This document shows, in pieces, positions 8,637 to 16,563 of a DNA stretch of 64,000 bases (position 1 is the stretch's first letter; every line of letters begins with the position of its first letter). The notes below the pieces were generated by a model. It made no database searches, had not been told where the DNA came from, and saw nothing but the letters and a program-made list of their open reading frames with translations. Made by a program: the position numbers and the translations under genes. Source of the DNA: JAPULR01 sp963665075 (GTDB taxonomy: Bacteria > Chloroflexota > Dehalococcoidia > Lucifugimonadales > GCA-2712585); assembly GCA_963665075.1 (NCBI GenBank), contig OY762063.1, positions 2,108,001 to 2,172,000 of the forward strand. Reading direction: 5' to 3'.

Positions 8637-9592
8637 GATTGTCTTACTCCTGTGATGGTTTGACGAGTGTGTAGAAGCGTCGGCTCGTCATCCGACTCTC
8701 GCTCAAAGATTGCGAGGGTTTGTCGAAGCTCCGACGGAAGTGGCGAGCTGAACTCCGTGTATTCGCCCGTTTGAGGGTGTTGGAAGCCAAGGTGGTGGGC
8801 GTGCAGGAATTGGCGTTGAAGGAGTTCGCTTCTTCCCCCGTACAAGGCGTCGCCGACTAGGGCGTGGCCGATGGAGGCAAAGTGCACCCGTATCTGGTGC
8901 GTCCGGCCCGTTGTCGGAAACACTTCGACCAGCGTAGCCTTGCCAATTCTCCGCATGACGATATAACTCGTCAGCGAAGGTCGTCCCCCCTCTACCACTG
9001 CCATCCGCTTCCGATGACGGGGGTCTCTGCCGATAGGCGCGTCAATCACCCCCTCGTCGTTCGCAACGATGCCGTTAACCAGAGCCGTGTACCCCTTCCG
9101 AATGCGACGTTCCTGAATCTGCTCCGAAAGGCAGTGGTGCGCCGACTCCGTCTTCGCTACCACCATCAGCCCTGACGTATCCTTGTCCAGCCGGTGCACG
9201 ATGCCCGGCCTCCGCCATCCCCCGATTCCTGGCAGGTTGGGGTAGCGCGCCAGCAGCGCGTTCACCAGCGTCCCGCTGGGATGCCCCGGCGCGGGGTGGA
9301 CCGTCAGCCCCGCGGGCTTGTCTACCACCGCCAGATGCGCGTCCTCGTAGACGATGTCCAGCGGAATGTTCTCCGGCGCGAGGTCGAGAGGTTGTGGCGG
9401 CGGAATCCGCACTTCAACCCTGTCGCCGGCCTTCACCATTGCGCTCGCCTTCGCCGGCCCGCCGTTCAGCGTCACCCACCCCGCCCGAATCAGCCCTTGC
9501 AGGCGGGCGCGGCTCAACCCCAAATCCTGAGCGGCCAGGTATTTGTCCAGCCGGCAAGGCTCCGCAATCGACGTCATCTCCACCGACTTCAC
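8633..9592 (-). CDS. rluD: RluD-type 23S rRNA pseudouridine synthase
   Basis: Isomerises uridines in large-subunit rRNA. An N-terminal S4 RNA-binding domain (residues 13-60, RLDKYLAAQDLGLSRARLQ) is followed by the RluA/RluD catalytic domain with HRLDKDTSG, in which Asp136 is the nucleophile, and the TGRTHQIRVH motif near the C-terminus. The 319-residue length is normal. The GTG start overlaps the lspA stop (GTGA), as is common for lspA-rluD pairs, and the 3' end overlaps gltX. RluD rather than RluC is preferred because of the S4 domain order and the lspA context. Confidence 0.93.
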   Translation of the reverse strand: MKSVEMTSIAEPCRLDKYLAAQDLGLSRARLQGLIRAGWVTLNGGPAKASAMVKAGDRVEVRIPPPQPLDLAPENIPLDIVYEDAHLAVVDKPAGLTVHPAPGHPSGTLVNALLARYPNLPGIGGWRRPGIVHRLDKDTSGLMVVAKTESAHHCLSEQIQERRIRKGYTALVNGIVANDEGVIDAPIGRDPRHRKRMAVVEGGRPSLTSYIVMRRIGKATLVEVFPTTGRTHQIRVHFASIGHALVGDALYGGRSELLQRQFLHAHHLGFQHPQTGEYTEFSSPLPSELRQTLAIFERESDDEPTLLHTRQTITGVRQS

Positions 9593-10167
9593 GGCTCCTT
9601 CTCCTTATAGAAGGAAGCGGCCCCGTCGTCGGACAACTCCTCCGTGGGCGTGTACAGGTACTTGTCGGAGGGTTGGGTCACTTGCGTCTCCTTATCGCCG
9701 GACAGGAAGAACAGGGCTATGAGGATGATGATTCCCACCACAATGCAGGCGTCCGCCAGGTTGAAAATCGGCCACGGTCCCAGCTTCACGAAGTCCGTTA
9801 CCTGCCCGAACCGGATCCGGTCTGTCAGATTTCCTATAGCCCCTCCCAGCTGCAAGCCCAGGCTTATCCGCAGCAGTAGCCCGTGGGCGGGATGCAGGCG
9901 GTAGATGTACAGCAGCACGCCCACGCCGATGAACGACGCGATTATCAGCAGGAGCGTGTGGTCCACGAACAGCCCGAAGGCCGCGCCCGTATTGAAGGAG
10001 CACTTCAGTTGGAACGTCCCCTCGGCGGGGAAAGGCTGTCGGTAGCAAAGTTCCTCTTCAACCAGGTATTTCGTGAACTGGTCCAGCAGGTAAACCAGGC
10101 CGATTATGGGTATGAGCAGCCAGTCTTTGTAGAACGGTATGGGGGTTCGAGTCGCCATTTTCTCCAT
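9589..10167 (-). CDS. lspA: Lipoprotein signal peptidase (signal peptidase II)
   Basis: Membrane aspartyl protease that removes signal peptides from lipoproteins after diacylglycerol transfer; several predicted lipoproteins are in this window. Four hydrophobic segments are visible (about 16-32, 71-91, 98-112, 138-156). The catalytic signatures are GNLTDRIRFGQVTDF (Asp125) and FNLADA (Asp139). A hydrophilic tail of about 35 residues, acidic and then Lys-rich, follows the last membrane segment and is longer than usual. Start taken at ATG 10167; ATG 10158 is possible. The frame stays open far upstream, but that part lacks lspA features. Confidence 0.94.
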   Translation of the reverse strand: MEKMATRTPIPFYKDWLLIPIIGLVYLLDQFTKYLVEEELCYRQPFPAEGTFQLKCSFNTGAAFGLFVDHTLLLIIASFIGVGVLLYIYRLHPAHGLLLRISLGLQLGGAIGNLTDRIRFGQVTDFVKLGPWPIFNLADACIVVGIIILIALFFLSGDKETQVTQPSDKYLYTPTEELSDDGAASFYKEKEP

Positions 10168-10186
10168 CCATATTAGGGCGTCTCCC

Positions 10187-10215
10187 TTGGCCTTGACAAG
10201 GTGGACTGCTAGAAT
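10187..10215 (+). promoter_or_regulatory. Sigma70-type promoter of threonine aldolase gene
   Basis: TTGGCC (10187-10192) and TAGAAT (10210-10215) are 17 bases apart, placing transcription start near 10222, just before the GGGGAGG ribosome site of the gene at 10241. Confidence 0.5.
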
Positions 10216-10240
10216 AGCGGCACTATGCGGGGAGGTTCCG

Positions 10241-11293
10241 ATGCCCATGATGACGGTTGATTTGCGAAGCGACGTTGTAACTCTGCCCACCGAGGAGATG
10301 CGGCGGGCTATGTACGAGGCCGAACTGGGAGACGACGTTTCCGGCGAGGACCCGACGGTCAACCGGCTGGAGGAGATGGCCGCCGAGCGCATGGGCAAGG
10401 AAGCCGCCGTGCTGGTCGCCAGCGGCACCCAGGGCAACCTGCTGGCAATTCTGGCCCACTGCCGAAGCGGCGACGAAATCGTTGCCGGGGCCAACTCCCA
10501 CATCTTCTGGAACGAAAGCGCGGGCGCGGCGGCGTTGGGCGGCATTCAGACCCACTTGGTTCCCAACGAGACCCAGGGTGCGCTTTTGCCCGACAACGTG
10601 GAAGCCGCCATACGTCCCGGCGGCGATACCCACTATCCACCGACCACCCTCGTCTGCCTGGAGAACACCCAGAACCAATGCAACGGCGGCGTGTTGACGA
10701 CGGAAGAGATAGAAGCCGTCTGTCGCGTGGCCCACGACCGCGACATCCCCGTCCACGTGGACGGAGCGCGCATCTTCAACGCGGCGGTCTATCTGGAGAC
10801 GCCCGTCCACGAGTTGGTCCGGGAGGTGGACGACGTGACTTTCTGCCTATCCAAGGGCCTGAGCGCGCCCGTCGGCTCCGTGCTGTGCGGCTCCCACGAG
10901 TTCATTGCGAAAGCCCGCCGATGGCGTAAGATGGTCGGCGGCGGCATGAGGCAGGCGGGAATAATCGCCGCTTGCGGCATCGTCGCCCTGGAGAGCATGG
11001 TGGAGCGTCTGGCTGAAGACCATTCCAACGCCCGCCTGCTGTCACAGGGGTTGGCACAGATTCCGGGCATCGTCCACCAGCCCGAAACCGTCCAGACAAA
11101 CATCGTCTTCTTTGAACTTGAGGAAGGTTTGGGGACGGAAGCGGAGTTTGTCCGCCACCTGGGAGAAAAGGGCGTGAAGGTCGGGTCTTCCTATGGTCGC
11201 ATAAGAATGGTCACCCACCGCCACATCACGCCTGCCCACGTAGACGCGGCGTTGCAGGCGGTGGCTCAGGTCACGCGGGAGATGGGACGTTAG
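10241..11293 (+). CDS. ltaE: Low-specificity L-threonine aldolase
   Basis: PLP enzyme of the beta-eliminating lyase family that cleaves threonine/allo-threonine to glycine and acetaldehyde. The 350-residue protein has DLRSDVVTLPT at the N-terminus, the PLP-phosphate region SGTQGN, the PLP-ring Asp in HVDGARIFN, and the Schiff-base lysine in CLSKGLSAPVGS (Lys205). The ATG at 10241 follows GGGGAGG by five bases; the open frame upstream lacks family residues. It is divergent from lspA. Confidence 0.94.
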   Translation: MPMMTVDLRSDVVTLPTEEMRRAMYEAELGDDVSGEDPTVNRLEEMAAERMGKEAAVLVASGTQGNLLAILAHCRSGDEIVAGANSHIFWNESAGAAALGGIQTHLVPNETQGALLPDNVEAAIRPGGDTHYPPTTLVCLENTQNQCNGGVLTTEEIEAVCRVAHDRDIPVHVDGARIFNAAVYLETPVHELVREVDDVTFCLSKGLSAPVGSVLCGSHEFIAKARRWRKMVGGGMRQAGIIAACGIVALESMVERLAEDHSNARLLSQGLAQIPGIVHQPETVQTNIVFFELEEGLGTEAEFVRHLGEKGVKVGSSYGRIRMVTHRHITPAHVDAALQAVAQVTREMGR

Positions 11294-11303
11294 TCTCCGG
11301 AGC

Positions 11304-12239
11304 ATGGTTGGGGAGGGCTGGCTTCTCGCGGCATTGCTGACGGTATCGCTGCTGGTCTCGGCGTGCGGCGGTGAGACGACGGAGTCTCCGACGTCCATCC
11401 CGGACGAAGCTAGTATCCCCGTCCAACCGTCAACCCCCATCCCAACGGCGGAGTTGGAGTCAGTGGTGAGGCGTGTCCTCGCCGAGGCTCGCGCCGCCGA
11501 GCCGCCTCCCGAAACGCCCGAACCTGCGCCCATCATAGACGCTGAGGCCCTGGCCTTCGAAGTCACCGAACGCGTCTTGGCGACCCTGGAAGCGCGCGAA
11601 ACGCCGACGCCGGAGCCAACGCCGGACCCCACGCCAACGCCCACCCCAACCCCGGAACCGACTCCTTCGCTGCCGGAGGTAGCGCGCTCCGTCCAGAAGT
11701 CCCTCCTCCGCATGACCGGCGCAGGTGGCAACGGACAACTGCTGGCAACGGGCGTGGTGGTTGGCGTGGATGATTCAACCGGAGAAGTCTTTGCGCTCAC
11801 GAAGCATCAGCAGGTCGCGAATGCGGGCATGTTGGAGGCGTCAAGAACCGATGGGGCGAAATACGAAGCATCCATCATAGCTGCGGACGAAAAGCGGGAC
11901 GTGGCCCTGCTGCGCCTCTGCTGTGACGCGTCGGCTGTGCCAATGTCTTTCGGTGACGCTTTGACGCTCCCCGTCGGCAGCGAAGTCATTGCCTTGGAAT
12001 ACGGGCCTCACGCAGGGGCGGGGATAGTGGTATCCCGGGGCGTCCTTTCGTCCGTGCGCTTCGACGCGGAGGGGGAACGCTGGATGATTCAAACGGACGC
12101 TGCGGCTTCGGGAGAAATGGGAGGTGCTCTCGTCACCACCGACGGCAGGCTGATAGGGCTGATAACCGGCAGCGCAAGAGGATTTACTACTGCCGTTTCG
12201 GAAGTAACCCTTTCGGAGGTTTTGGCCACCCTACGCTGA
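11304..12239 (+). CDS. Lipoprotein with trypsin-like domain lacking the catalytic Ser
   Basis: The signal peptide ends in a lipobox (LVSA-Cys21), so the protein should be membrane-anchored outside. A helical stretch (50-98) and a Thr-Pro-Glu spacer (100-122) precede a chymotrypsin-fold domain of the DegP type (130-311). The His (ALTKHQQV, His168) and Asp (DEKRDVALLRL, Asp199) of the triad are in place, but the Ser motif is replaced: TDAAASGEMGGAL has Met272 where GxSGG is expected. It is therefore probably a non-proteolytic binding or sensor module. It starts 10 bases after the aldolase stop; no PDZ domain follows. Confidence 0.75.
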   Translation: MVGEGWLLAALLTVSLLVSACGGETTESPTSIPDEASIPVQPSTPIPTAELESVVRRVLAEARAAEPPPETPEPAPIIDAEALAFEVTERVLATLEARETPTPEPTPDPTPTPTPTPEPTPSLPEVARSVQKSLLRMTGAGGNGQLLATGVVVGVDDSTGEVFALTKHQQVANAGMLEASRTDGAKYEASIIAADEKRDVALLRLCCDASAVPMSFGDALTLPVGSEVIALEYGPHAGAGIVVSRGVLSSVRFDAEGERWMIQTDAAASGEMGGALVTTDGRLIGLITGSARGFTTAVSEVTLSEVLATLR

Positions 12240-12304
12240 CCGCTTGAGCGTGATACCTGTCATATCTCGAAAGTATCTAATCACTGTTATCCAAGGGGGA
12301 AAAA

Positions 12305-13510
12305 ATGCAGATAAAATATGACCTGATGCTCAGAGGAGGCGACGTCATTGACCCGGCTCAGAACATCCGTGGCGTCCGAGACGTGGCCTTTAAGGATGGG
12401 AAGGTTGCGGCTCTATCTGAACATATTGACGACGCGACGTGCGATGAAGTCATCGACGTGAAGGGCAAGCTGGTCACGCCAGGCCTTATCGATCTGCACG
12501 GGCACTTCGCTTATCGCATCTCGCCGGGGCGCGCCGATCCCGACCCCACCAACCTGGCCATCGGCGTCACTACTGCCATCGACGCGGGCAGCACCGGTTG
12601 GATGAACTTCCCCGGGTTTCGCAGCTATGTCATCGAGAAGGTCGATACCCGCCTCCTGGCCTTCATCCACCTCTCCTCCATAGGCACCATGCCGGGCACT
12701 ATCCAGATTCCCGACCTGGAGGACTTCCGATACGCTCGCTCCGATGAGGCAATGAAGTGCATCGAGGAGAACCGGGACCTGGTGTTGGGCATGAAGGTGC
12801 GCTTGACTCCCAACGGCACCACCCTCAAGAACGCCGTCCCCGCCCTTGAGATGGCCCGAGGCATCTGCGACCAGACTTCTTCCCAACTGATGGTGCACGT
12901 AATGGAGTCGCCAATCCCCTTGGGCACGGTCTACGAGCACATGAACCCCGGCGACATTGCCACCCACTGCTTCCACGGCGACGAGCACAACGTCCTGGAC
13001 GAACGAGGTCGGGTCTCCTCCGAAACCTGGGACGCCTACGAAAGCGGCGTCGTCTTCGACACGGCCTGCTTCGCCAAGCACTTCGCCATTCCCGTCTGCC
13101 GGCAGGCGATAGCGGAGGGGCTGCTGCCCCACACGCTGAGTACGGACAAGGTTGGCGACTGCCCGCCGGCGCCGGCCCTCATCCGCTACTGCGCCCCCTA
13201 CCCGCCCAAGAACTACAACTTGTTGGAGGTAATGTCCATCTTCCTCGGAATGGACATGTCCGTGGAGCAGGTGATTGAGCGGGTCACCATCAGGCCCGCC
13301 TCCGTTGTCGGTTGGGAGGAGTTGGGCAGCCTGCGGGTGGGGACAACCGGCGACGCCTCCGTGCTTGAACTGGAGGAAGGAAAATTCGCCTACCCCGACA
13401 TGCTTGGCGACGAGGTGCAAGCCGAACGCCGCTTTGCACCATCGCTGACTATCAAGGACGGACGCCGCTGGGTTCCCAAATCCGGTGAAGGAGCAAGCCA
13501 TGACGCCTAG
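12305..13510 (+). CDS. Amidohydrolase/deacetylase family metallohydrolase (dihydroorotase-like)
   Basis: A 401-residue binuclear-metal amidohydrolase of the cyclic amidase type. Ligands are recognisable: HxH in LIDLHGHF (His65, His67), the likely carboxylated Lys in LGMKVRL (Lys164), His198 (MVHVMES), His221 or His224 (THCFHG), and Asp281 (LSTDKVGD). The composite beta-sandwich ends flank the barrel. AAGGGGG precedes the ATG. The stop overlaps the start of the next gene by 11 bases, so the two are one transcriptional unit, perhaps acting on a cyclic amide or N-acyl compound and its keto-acid product (inference). Confidence 0.88.
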   Translation: MQIKYDLMLRGGDVIDPAQNIRGVRDVAFKDGKVAALSEHIDDATCDEVIDVKGKLVTPGLIDLHGHFAYRISPGRADPDPTNLAIGVTTAIDAGSTGWMNFPGFRSYVIEKVDTRLLAFIHLSSIGTMPGTIQIPDLEDFRYARSDEAMKCIEENRDLVLGMKVRLTPNGTTLKNAVPALEMARGICDQTSSQLMVHVMESPIPLGTVYEHMNPGDIATHCFHGDEHNVLDERGRVSSETWDAYESGVVFDTACFAKHFAIPVCRQAIAEGLLPHTLSTDKVGDCPPAPALIRYCAPYPPKNYNLLEVMSIFLGMDMSVEQVIERVTIRPASVVGWEELGSLRVGTTGDASVLELEEGKFAYPDMLGDEVQAERRFAPSLTIKDGRRWVPKSGEGASHDA

Positions 13511-14357
13511 ACAGCGATTCCGACAGTATCTCCAGGGAGACGCCATCGGCTATCCCGTCTCCGTCTTTGACCCCGTATCCGCCCGGCTGGCCCGCCATCT
13601 GGGCGCCGACCTGGGCATTCTGGGCGGATCGATTGCATCCGCCGCCGTCCTCGCCGCCCCCGACCTTATTGTCCTAACCCTCTCCGAACTGGCCGACCAG
13701 GTGCGTCGAATCTCCCGCGCGGCGGACGTGAGCCTTTTGGTGGACGCCGACCACGGCTACGGCAACGCCCTCAGCGCTATGCGCACCGTTGAAGAACTGG
13801 AAGCGGCCGGCGCCTCGGCCCTGACGTTGGAAGATACCGCGCTGCCGGCGGTCTACGGCGAAAGTTCCCTCGGACTAATCAGCGTCGATGAAATGGTCGG
13901 CAAGCTGCGGGCGGGCGTCGCGGGCCGGCGAGACCCAAGCCTTGTCGTCCTCGCCCGCACCTCAGCCCCCGCAACCCGCTCCATCGAAGAGGTGTGCCAA
14001 AGGGTGTCCGCATACGCCGAGACGGGCGTCGACGGAATCATGCTCATTGGCGTCACCAGACGAGAACAGCTGGAGGCCGTCCGCCGAACCACGTCGCTTC
14101 CCCTCGCAATGGGCAGCGCCAGCCCTGAAGTGGCCGACCAATCATTCCTCCGCGCCAACGGCGTCCGCGTCGTCCTAAGCGGACACCAACCCTTCTTCGT
14201 CGCCATGAAGGCGCTCCACGATGCCATGAAACACCTCGTAGACGGCGGCGATCCCGCCGCCCTGAACGAAATCGCCGCGTCGCCCGAACTCCAGAACGCC
14301 GTCCTGAACACGGATAGATACTCCCAATGGGAGCGGGAGTTTCTGGGGAGGAGTTAG
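13500..14357 (+). CDS. Isocitrate lyase/PEP mutase superfamily, oxaloacetate decarboxylase-like
   Basis: A 285-residue TIM-barrel protein of the PEP mutase/isocitrate lyase superfamily. The metal-binding segment LLVDADHGYGNA (80-90) and LEDTALP (Glu111, Asp112) match the oxaloacetate decarboxylase branch (Pseudomonas PA4872 type) better than phosphonopyruvate enzymes. It lacks the KKCGH-type catalytic cysteine of isocitrate lyases. The ATG at 13500 has GAAGGAG six bases before it and lies within the end of the upstream amidohydrolase gene. The exact substrate (oxaloacetate or a related 2-keto acid) is not proven. Confidence 0.85.
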   Translation: MTPRQRFRQYLQGDAIGYPVSVFDPVSARLARHLGADLGILGGSIASAAVLAAPDLIVLTLSELADQVRRISRAADVSLLVDADHGYGNALSAMRTVEELEAAGASALTLEDTALPAVYGESSLGLISVDEMVGKLRAGVAGRRDPSLVVLARTSAPATRSIEEVCQRVSAYAETGVDGIMLIGVTRREQLEAVRRTTSLPLAMGSASPEVADQSFLRANGVRVVLSGHQPFFVAMKALHDAMKHLVDGGDPAALNEIAASPELQNAVLNTDRYSQWEREFLGRS

Positions 14358-14374
14358 ATTGCCCGTCGAAAAGA

Positions 14375-14403
14375 TTGACAGTCTCACGCTGTGATTCTAT
14401 TGT
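14375..14403 (+). promoter_or_regulatory. Promoter of the small-protein islet
   Basis: A perfect TTGACA (14375-14380) and TATTGT (14398-14403) are 17 bases apart, about 60 bases before the gene at 14466. Confidence 0.55.
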
Positions 14404-14465
14404 TGAGAGTACGACTGTGATAATTTCACTGGACGGAATATGTGAATGCTTGTCGGGAGTAGACT

Positions 14466-14753
14466 TTGGCTGAACAGCAACTATATAGCGACATCGTGAA
14501 TGAAGCGGGCGGGCTTTTGGAGATGATTAGAAAGACGCAAGAGCGCAGAGCTCTCGTTCGTAAAATGGACGCAGAATATAGTGACCTGTTAGCTCGTTAC
14601 CCTGACCGGTGGGTGGCGGTGAGCAAGGATGGGGTGGCAGCTACCTCGGACACGTTGGAGGGGCTGTTCGCCGAGTTGAAGGGAAAGCGCATTTCCATCG
14701 AGGACGTCTATCACGATTACATAAGCGCGGAAACCGTGCATTACCTTCTGTGA
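14466..14753 (+). CDS. Small DUF5678-like protein
   Basis: A 95-residue soluble protein. An N-terminal helix rich in charged residues (1-40) is followed by YPDRWVAVSKDGVAATSDTLEGLFAEL (44-70), the pattern of DUF5678 domains, which are small proteins of unknown function often found in multicopy. The TTG start has GGGAG seven bases upstream, and a strong promoter lies at 14375. Base composition is visibly AT-richer than the genes before and after, suggesting later acquisition. Function unknown. Confidence 0.65.
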   Translation: MAEQQLYSDIVNEAGGLLEMIRKTQERRALVRKMDAEYSDLLARYPDRWVAVSKDGVAATSDTLEGLFAELKGKRISIEDVYHDYISAETVHYLL

Positions 14754-14786
14754 TTACAGGCTGGTTCAACAAGAGAGTACAACCAT

Positions 14787-14888
14787 ATGGACGTTACAGC
14801 TATTCAGCTTACACTGATTCAATTACTTGGTATAGCAATACCTCCTATAACAGTTTTGGCGGCGTTAGTTCTATTGTTCAGACGCTGA
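14787..14888 (+). CDS. Candidate 33-residue single-pass membrane peptide
   Basis: An ATG 33 bases after the DUF5678-like gene opens a 33-codon frame with a hydrophilic start, one hydrophobic helix (about residues 8-31, IQLLGIAIPPITVLAALVLL) and an Arg-Arg end. The ribosome site is weak (AAGAGAG). The length and the positive C-terminus resemble small inner-membrane peptides, including type I toxins, but no family is recognised. Its end overlaps the convergent gene at 14871 by 18 bases. Confidence 0.35.
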   Translation: MDVTAIQLTLIQLLGIAIPPITVLAALVLLFRR

Positions 14889-15074
14889 GGCTTCCGTGTC
14901 CCGCTCTAAGCAATTAGCAATGCGCTCTAACGCATCCGCAGTAGCTGCTTGATATAGAGTGTTTAGAGCTATGTAAGTTAAGCCCTCTACTACGGCATCT
15001 CTCCACTCAGTCTCAGTGAAGAGACTGGGCAAAGGTTTATGCTTTTCAAAATGGGCTGCCCAACGATTTTCCAT
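14871..15074 (-). CDS. Small hypothetical protein, 67 residues
   Basis: The ATG at 15074 has a perfect AGGAGG eight bases upstream, good evidence for translation. The protein is predicted soluble and helical, with a Trp- and Lys-rich start (MENRWAAHFEKHKPLPSLF) and an acidic, Ala-rich C-terminus that includes LERIANCLERDTEASASEQ. No family is recognised. It is convergent with the small genes at 14466 and 14787 and shares their lower G+C content. Confidence 0.55.
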   Translation of the reverse strand: MENRWAAHFEKHKPLPSLFTETEWRDAVVEGLTYIALNTLYQAATADALERIANCLERDTEASASEQ

Positions 15075-15334
15075 TACTGAACCTCCTTATTGATTTGTGC
15101 AATGGTATTTCACAGTCTTGGGGATTCGTGTCCCTAGTAAAATAAATCCGAAATTCAATGAGAAAAGATTTCTACGGATAGCGGTAGGAAGGGCAACTAA
15201 ATCCTGCGGCACCTATAACTTAACGCGTTCTTGTAAGAAAAGAGCCAGTGGTAGCTCCCGCGGGGAACTACGCCCGGCTCTCACTATATCAACATACTAT
15301 ACCCAGCCGATGGCGTCAAGCTGAGCGCCCTCCC
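15075..15334. other. Intergenic, mostly featureless apart from a terminator
   Basis: An open frame at 15097-15324 (+) exists but has no ribosome site or recognisable protein features and runs through the terminator hairpin at 15237. Nothing else is visible. Confidence 0.5.
15237..15281 (-). terminator. Rho-independent terminator of the phosphotriesterase-like gene
   Basis: Read on the minus strand, AGAGCC...GGCTCT closes a long hairpin with an inner stem GTAGTTCCC/GGGAGCTAC (one mismatch) and is followed by TTTTCTT. It lies about 55 bases after the stop of the minus-strand gene at 15335. Confidence 0.7.
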
Positions 15335-16438
15335 CTATCCCGGCTCCGCTAGCGCCAGGGCGCGCTTGGGGTTGGCGACCATCATTTTGTGGATTTGGGC
15401 GTCGGTGACGCCGAGGTGTCGCAGGTAGGGGAGGAATTTTTCGAGGACGAAGGTGTAGCCGGTGCCGCCGTAGGCGTGGAGGTGCATCTTCATGCACACG
15501 TCCTGCGAAAGCAGAATGCGGTCCTCGTAGCCCGCCTCCAGCAATTGCGGGATGCACTCCGCCACCAACGCGTCGGCGGCCACCTGCGGGTCCGTCGGCT
15601 TGGGCGGCGCCAGCGTAATCGGCTTGCGCGCCACCGGCGCCATCACTCGTCCGAGGGTGTCGAACTGCACGTACACCCCAAGCTCCAATAGCTCCAGCAG
15701 CAGGTCAACCTCGCCGGCGTAGGAATTGCTGTGTCCGTAGATGGTTCGCGACAAGTCTGCTCCTTCATCCGCAAGCCACTTGGCGACCTGGAATTTTTCC
15801 CTGCCTGTGCCGCCGCTGTGGAAGGTGATGGCCGCCCCCGTCGCCCGGCTCGCCCGCCCCGACGCGCGGATGCTTTTCTCCTCGTTGGGCGTCAGCGGGT
15901 TGCCGTTGACCCCCACCTCGCCGATGATGCCCGACTTCACTCCCGTGTTCCCCACGCCCACCGTCACGTCCCGGATAATCTCCTCCGTCAGGTCCTCCAC
16001 GGTGCGGTCGTCCATGTCTGTGGGGTGGTAGAACTTCTGGTACCAGCCGGAACCCATGACGATGTTCAGCCCCGTGGCGTTGGAAATTCTTTGGAGCGCG
16101 AGGGGGTCTCTACCCAGGCCGATGTTCGTCACGTCCACCACCGTCGCGCCGCCCAGGTGGCGATAGGCGATGAGGTCGTTGAAGGCCACGCCTTCGTCCG
16201 TCAGCATATAGTTGTCCTTGATGGGCTTGTGGCTGCGGGCCAGGTACAGATTCTCCAGCGTCAACTCCTCGTTCCAGTGAGCCACGTCCGTCGCCGGCGC
16301 GTTGAACCCCGGCTCCTTGTCCCGCCAGAAGTCTATGAAGATGTGCTCGTGCATGATGCAGACGCCCACGTCGTCGGAATCGATGGGGCCGTTTACCGTC
16401 ATAACCTTGCCGGTCATGGAGCCGTTCAGTGCGTTCAT
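15335..16438 (-). CDS. Phosphotriesterase-family metal-dependent hydrolase
   Basis: A 367-residue TIM-barrel hydrolase of the phosphotriesterase-related family (members act as lactonases, esterases or phosphotriesterases). Metal-site residues are MHEH (His30, His32), a Glu in IIGEVGVNG (Glu174) at the bridging-ligand position, FHSGG (His207), YGHSN (His236) and LSQDVCMK (Asp313). The Glu in place of the carboxylated Lys is typical of the php-like branch. ATG 16438 is chosen because a promoter at 16470-16498 would start transcription about 25 bases upstream of it. A terminator follows at 15237. Confidence 0.88.
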   Translation of the reverse strand: MNALNGSMTGKVMTVNGPIDSDDVGVCIMHEHIFIDFWRDKEPGFNAPATDVAHWNEELTLENLYLARSHKPIKDNYMLTDEGVAFNDLIAYRHLGGATVVDVTNIGLGRDPLALQRISNATGLNIVMGSGWYQKFYHPTDMDDRTVEDLTEEIIRDVTVGVGNTGVKSGIIGEVGVNGNPLTPNEEKSIRASGRASRATGAAITFHSGGTGREKFQVAKWLADEGADLSRTIYGHSNSYAGEVDLLLELLELGVYVQFDTLGRVMAPVARKPITLAPPKPTDPQVAADALVAECIPQLLEAGYEDRILLSQDVCMKMHLHAYGGTGYTFVLEKFLPYLRHLGVTDAQIHKMMVANPKRALALAEPG

Positions 16439-16469
16439 GGTTCGTCCGTCCTCGCTTTGGGATGGAGTC

Positions 16470-16498
16470 ATGGTAGCCTGAGCAGGCAAGGTGGTCAA
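16470..16498 (-). promoter_or_regulatory. Promoter of the phosphotriesterase-like gene
   Basis: On the minus strand TTGACC (16498-16493) and TACCAT (16475-16470) are separated by 17 bases. Confidence 0.55.
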
Positions 16499-16563
16499 TG
16501 GGTGAAACTGGACATTCGGTTATGCCCTCCCTTAATATATTCAGCGTTCACCGATACGCTGCT

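Noticed and set aside
10143..10156. GGGTTCGAGTCGCC resembling a tRNA T-arm
   Set aside because: No acceptor, D or anticodon arms fit around it; it lies at the lspA start region.
15097..15324. 75-codon plus-strand frame
   Set aside because: No ribosome site or recognisable features, and it runs through a terminator hairpin of the opposite strand.
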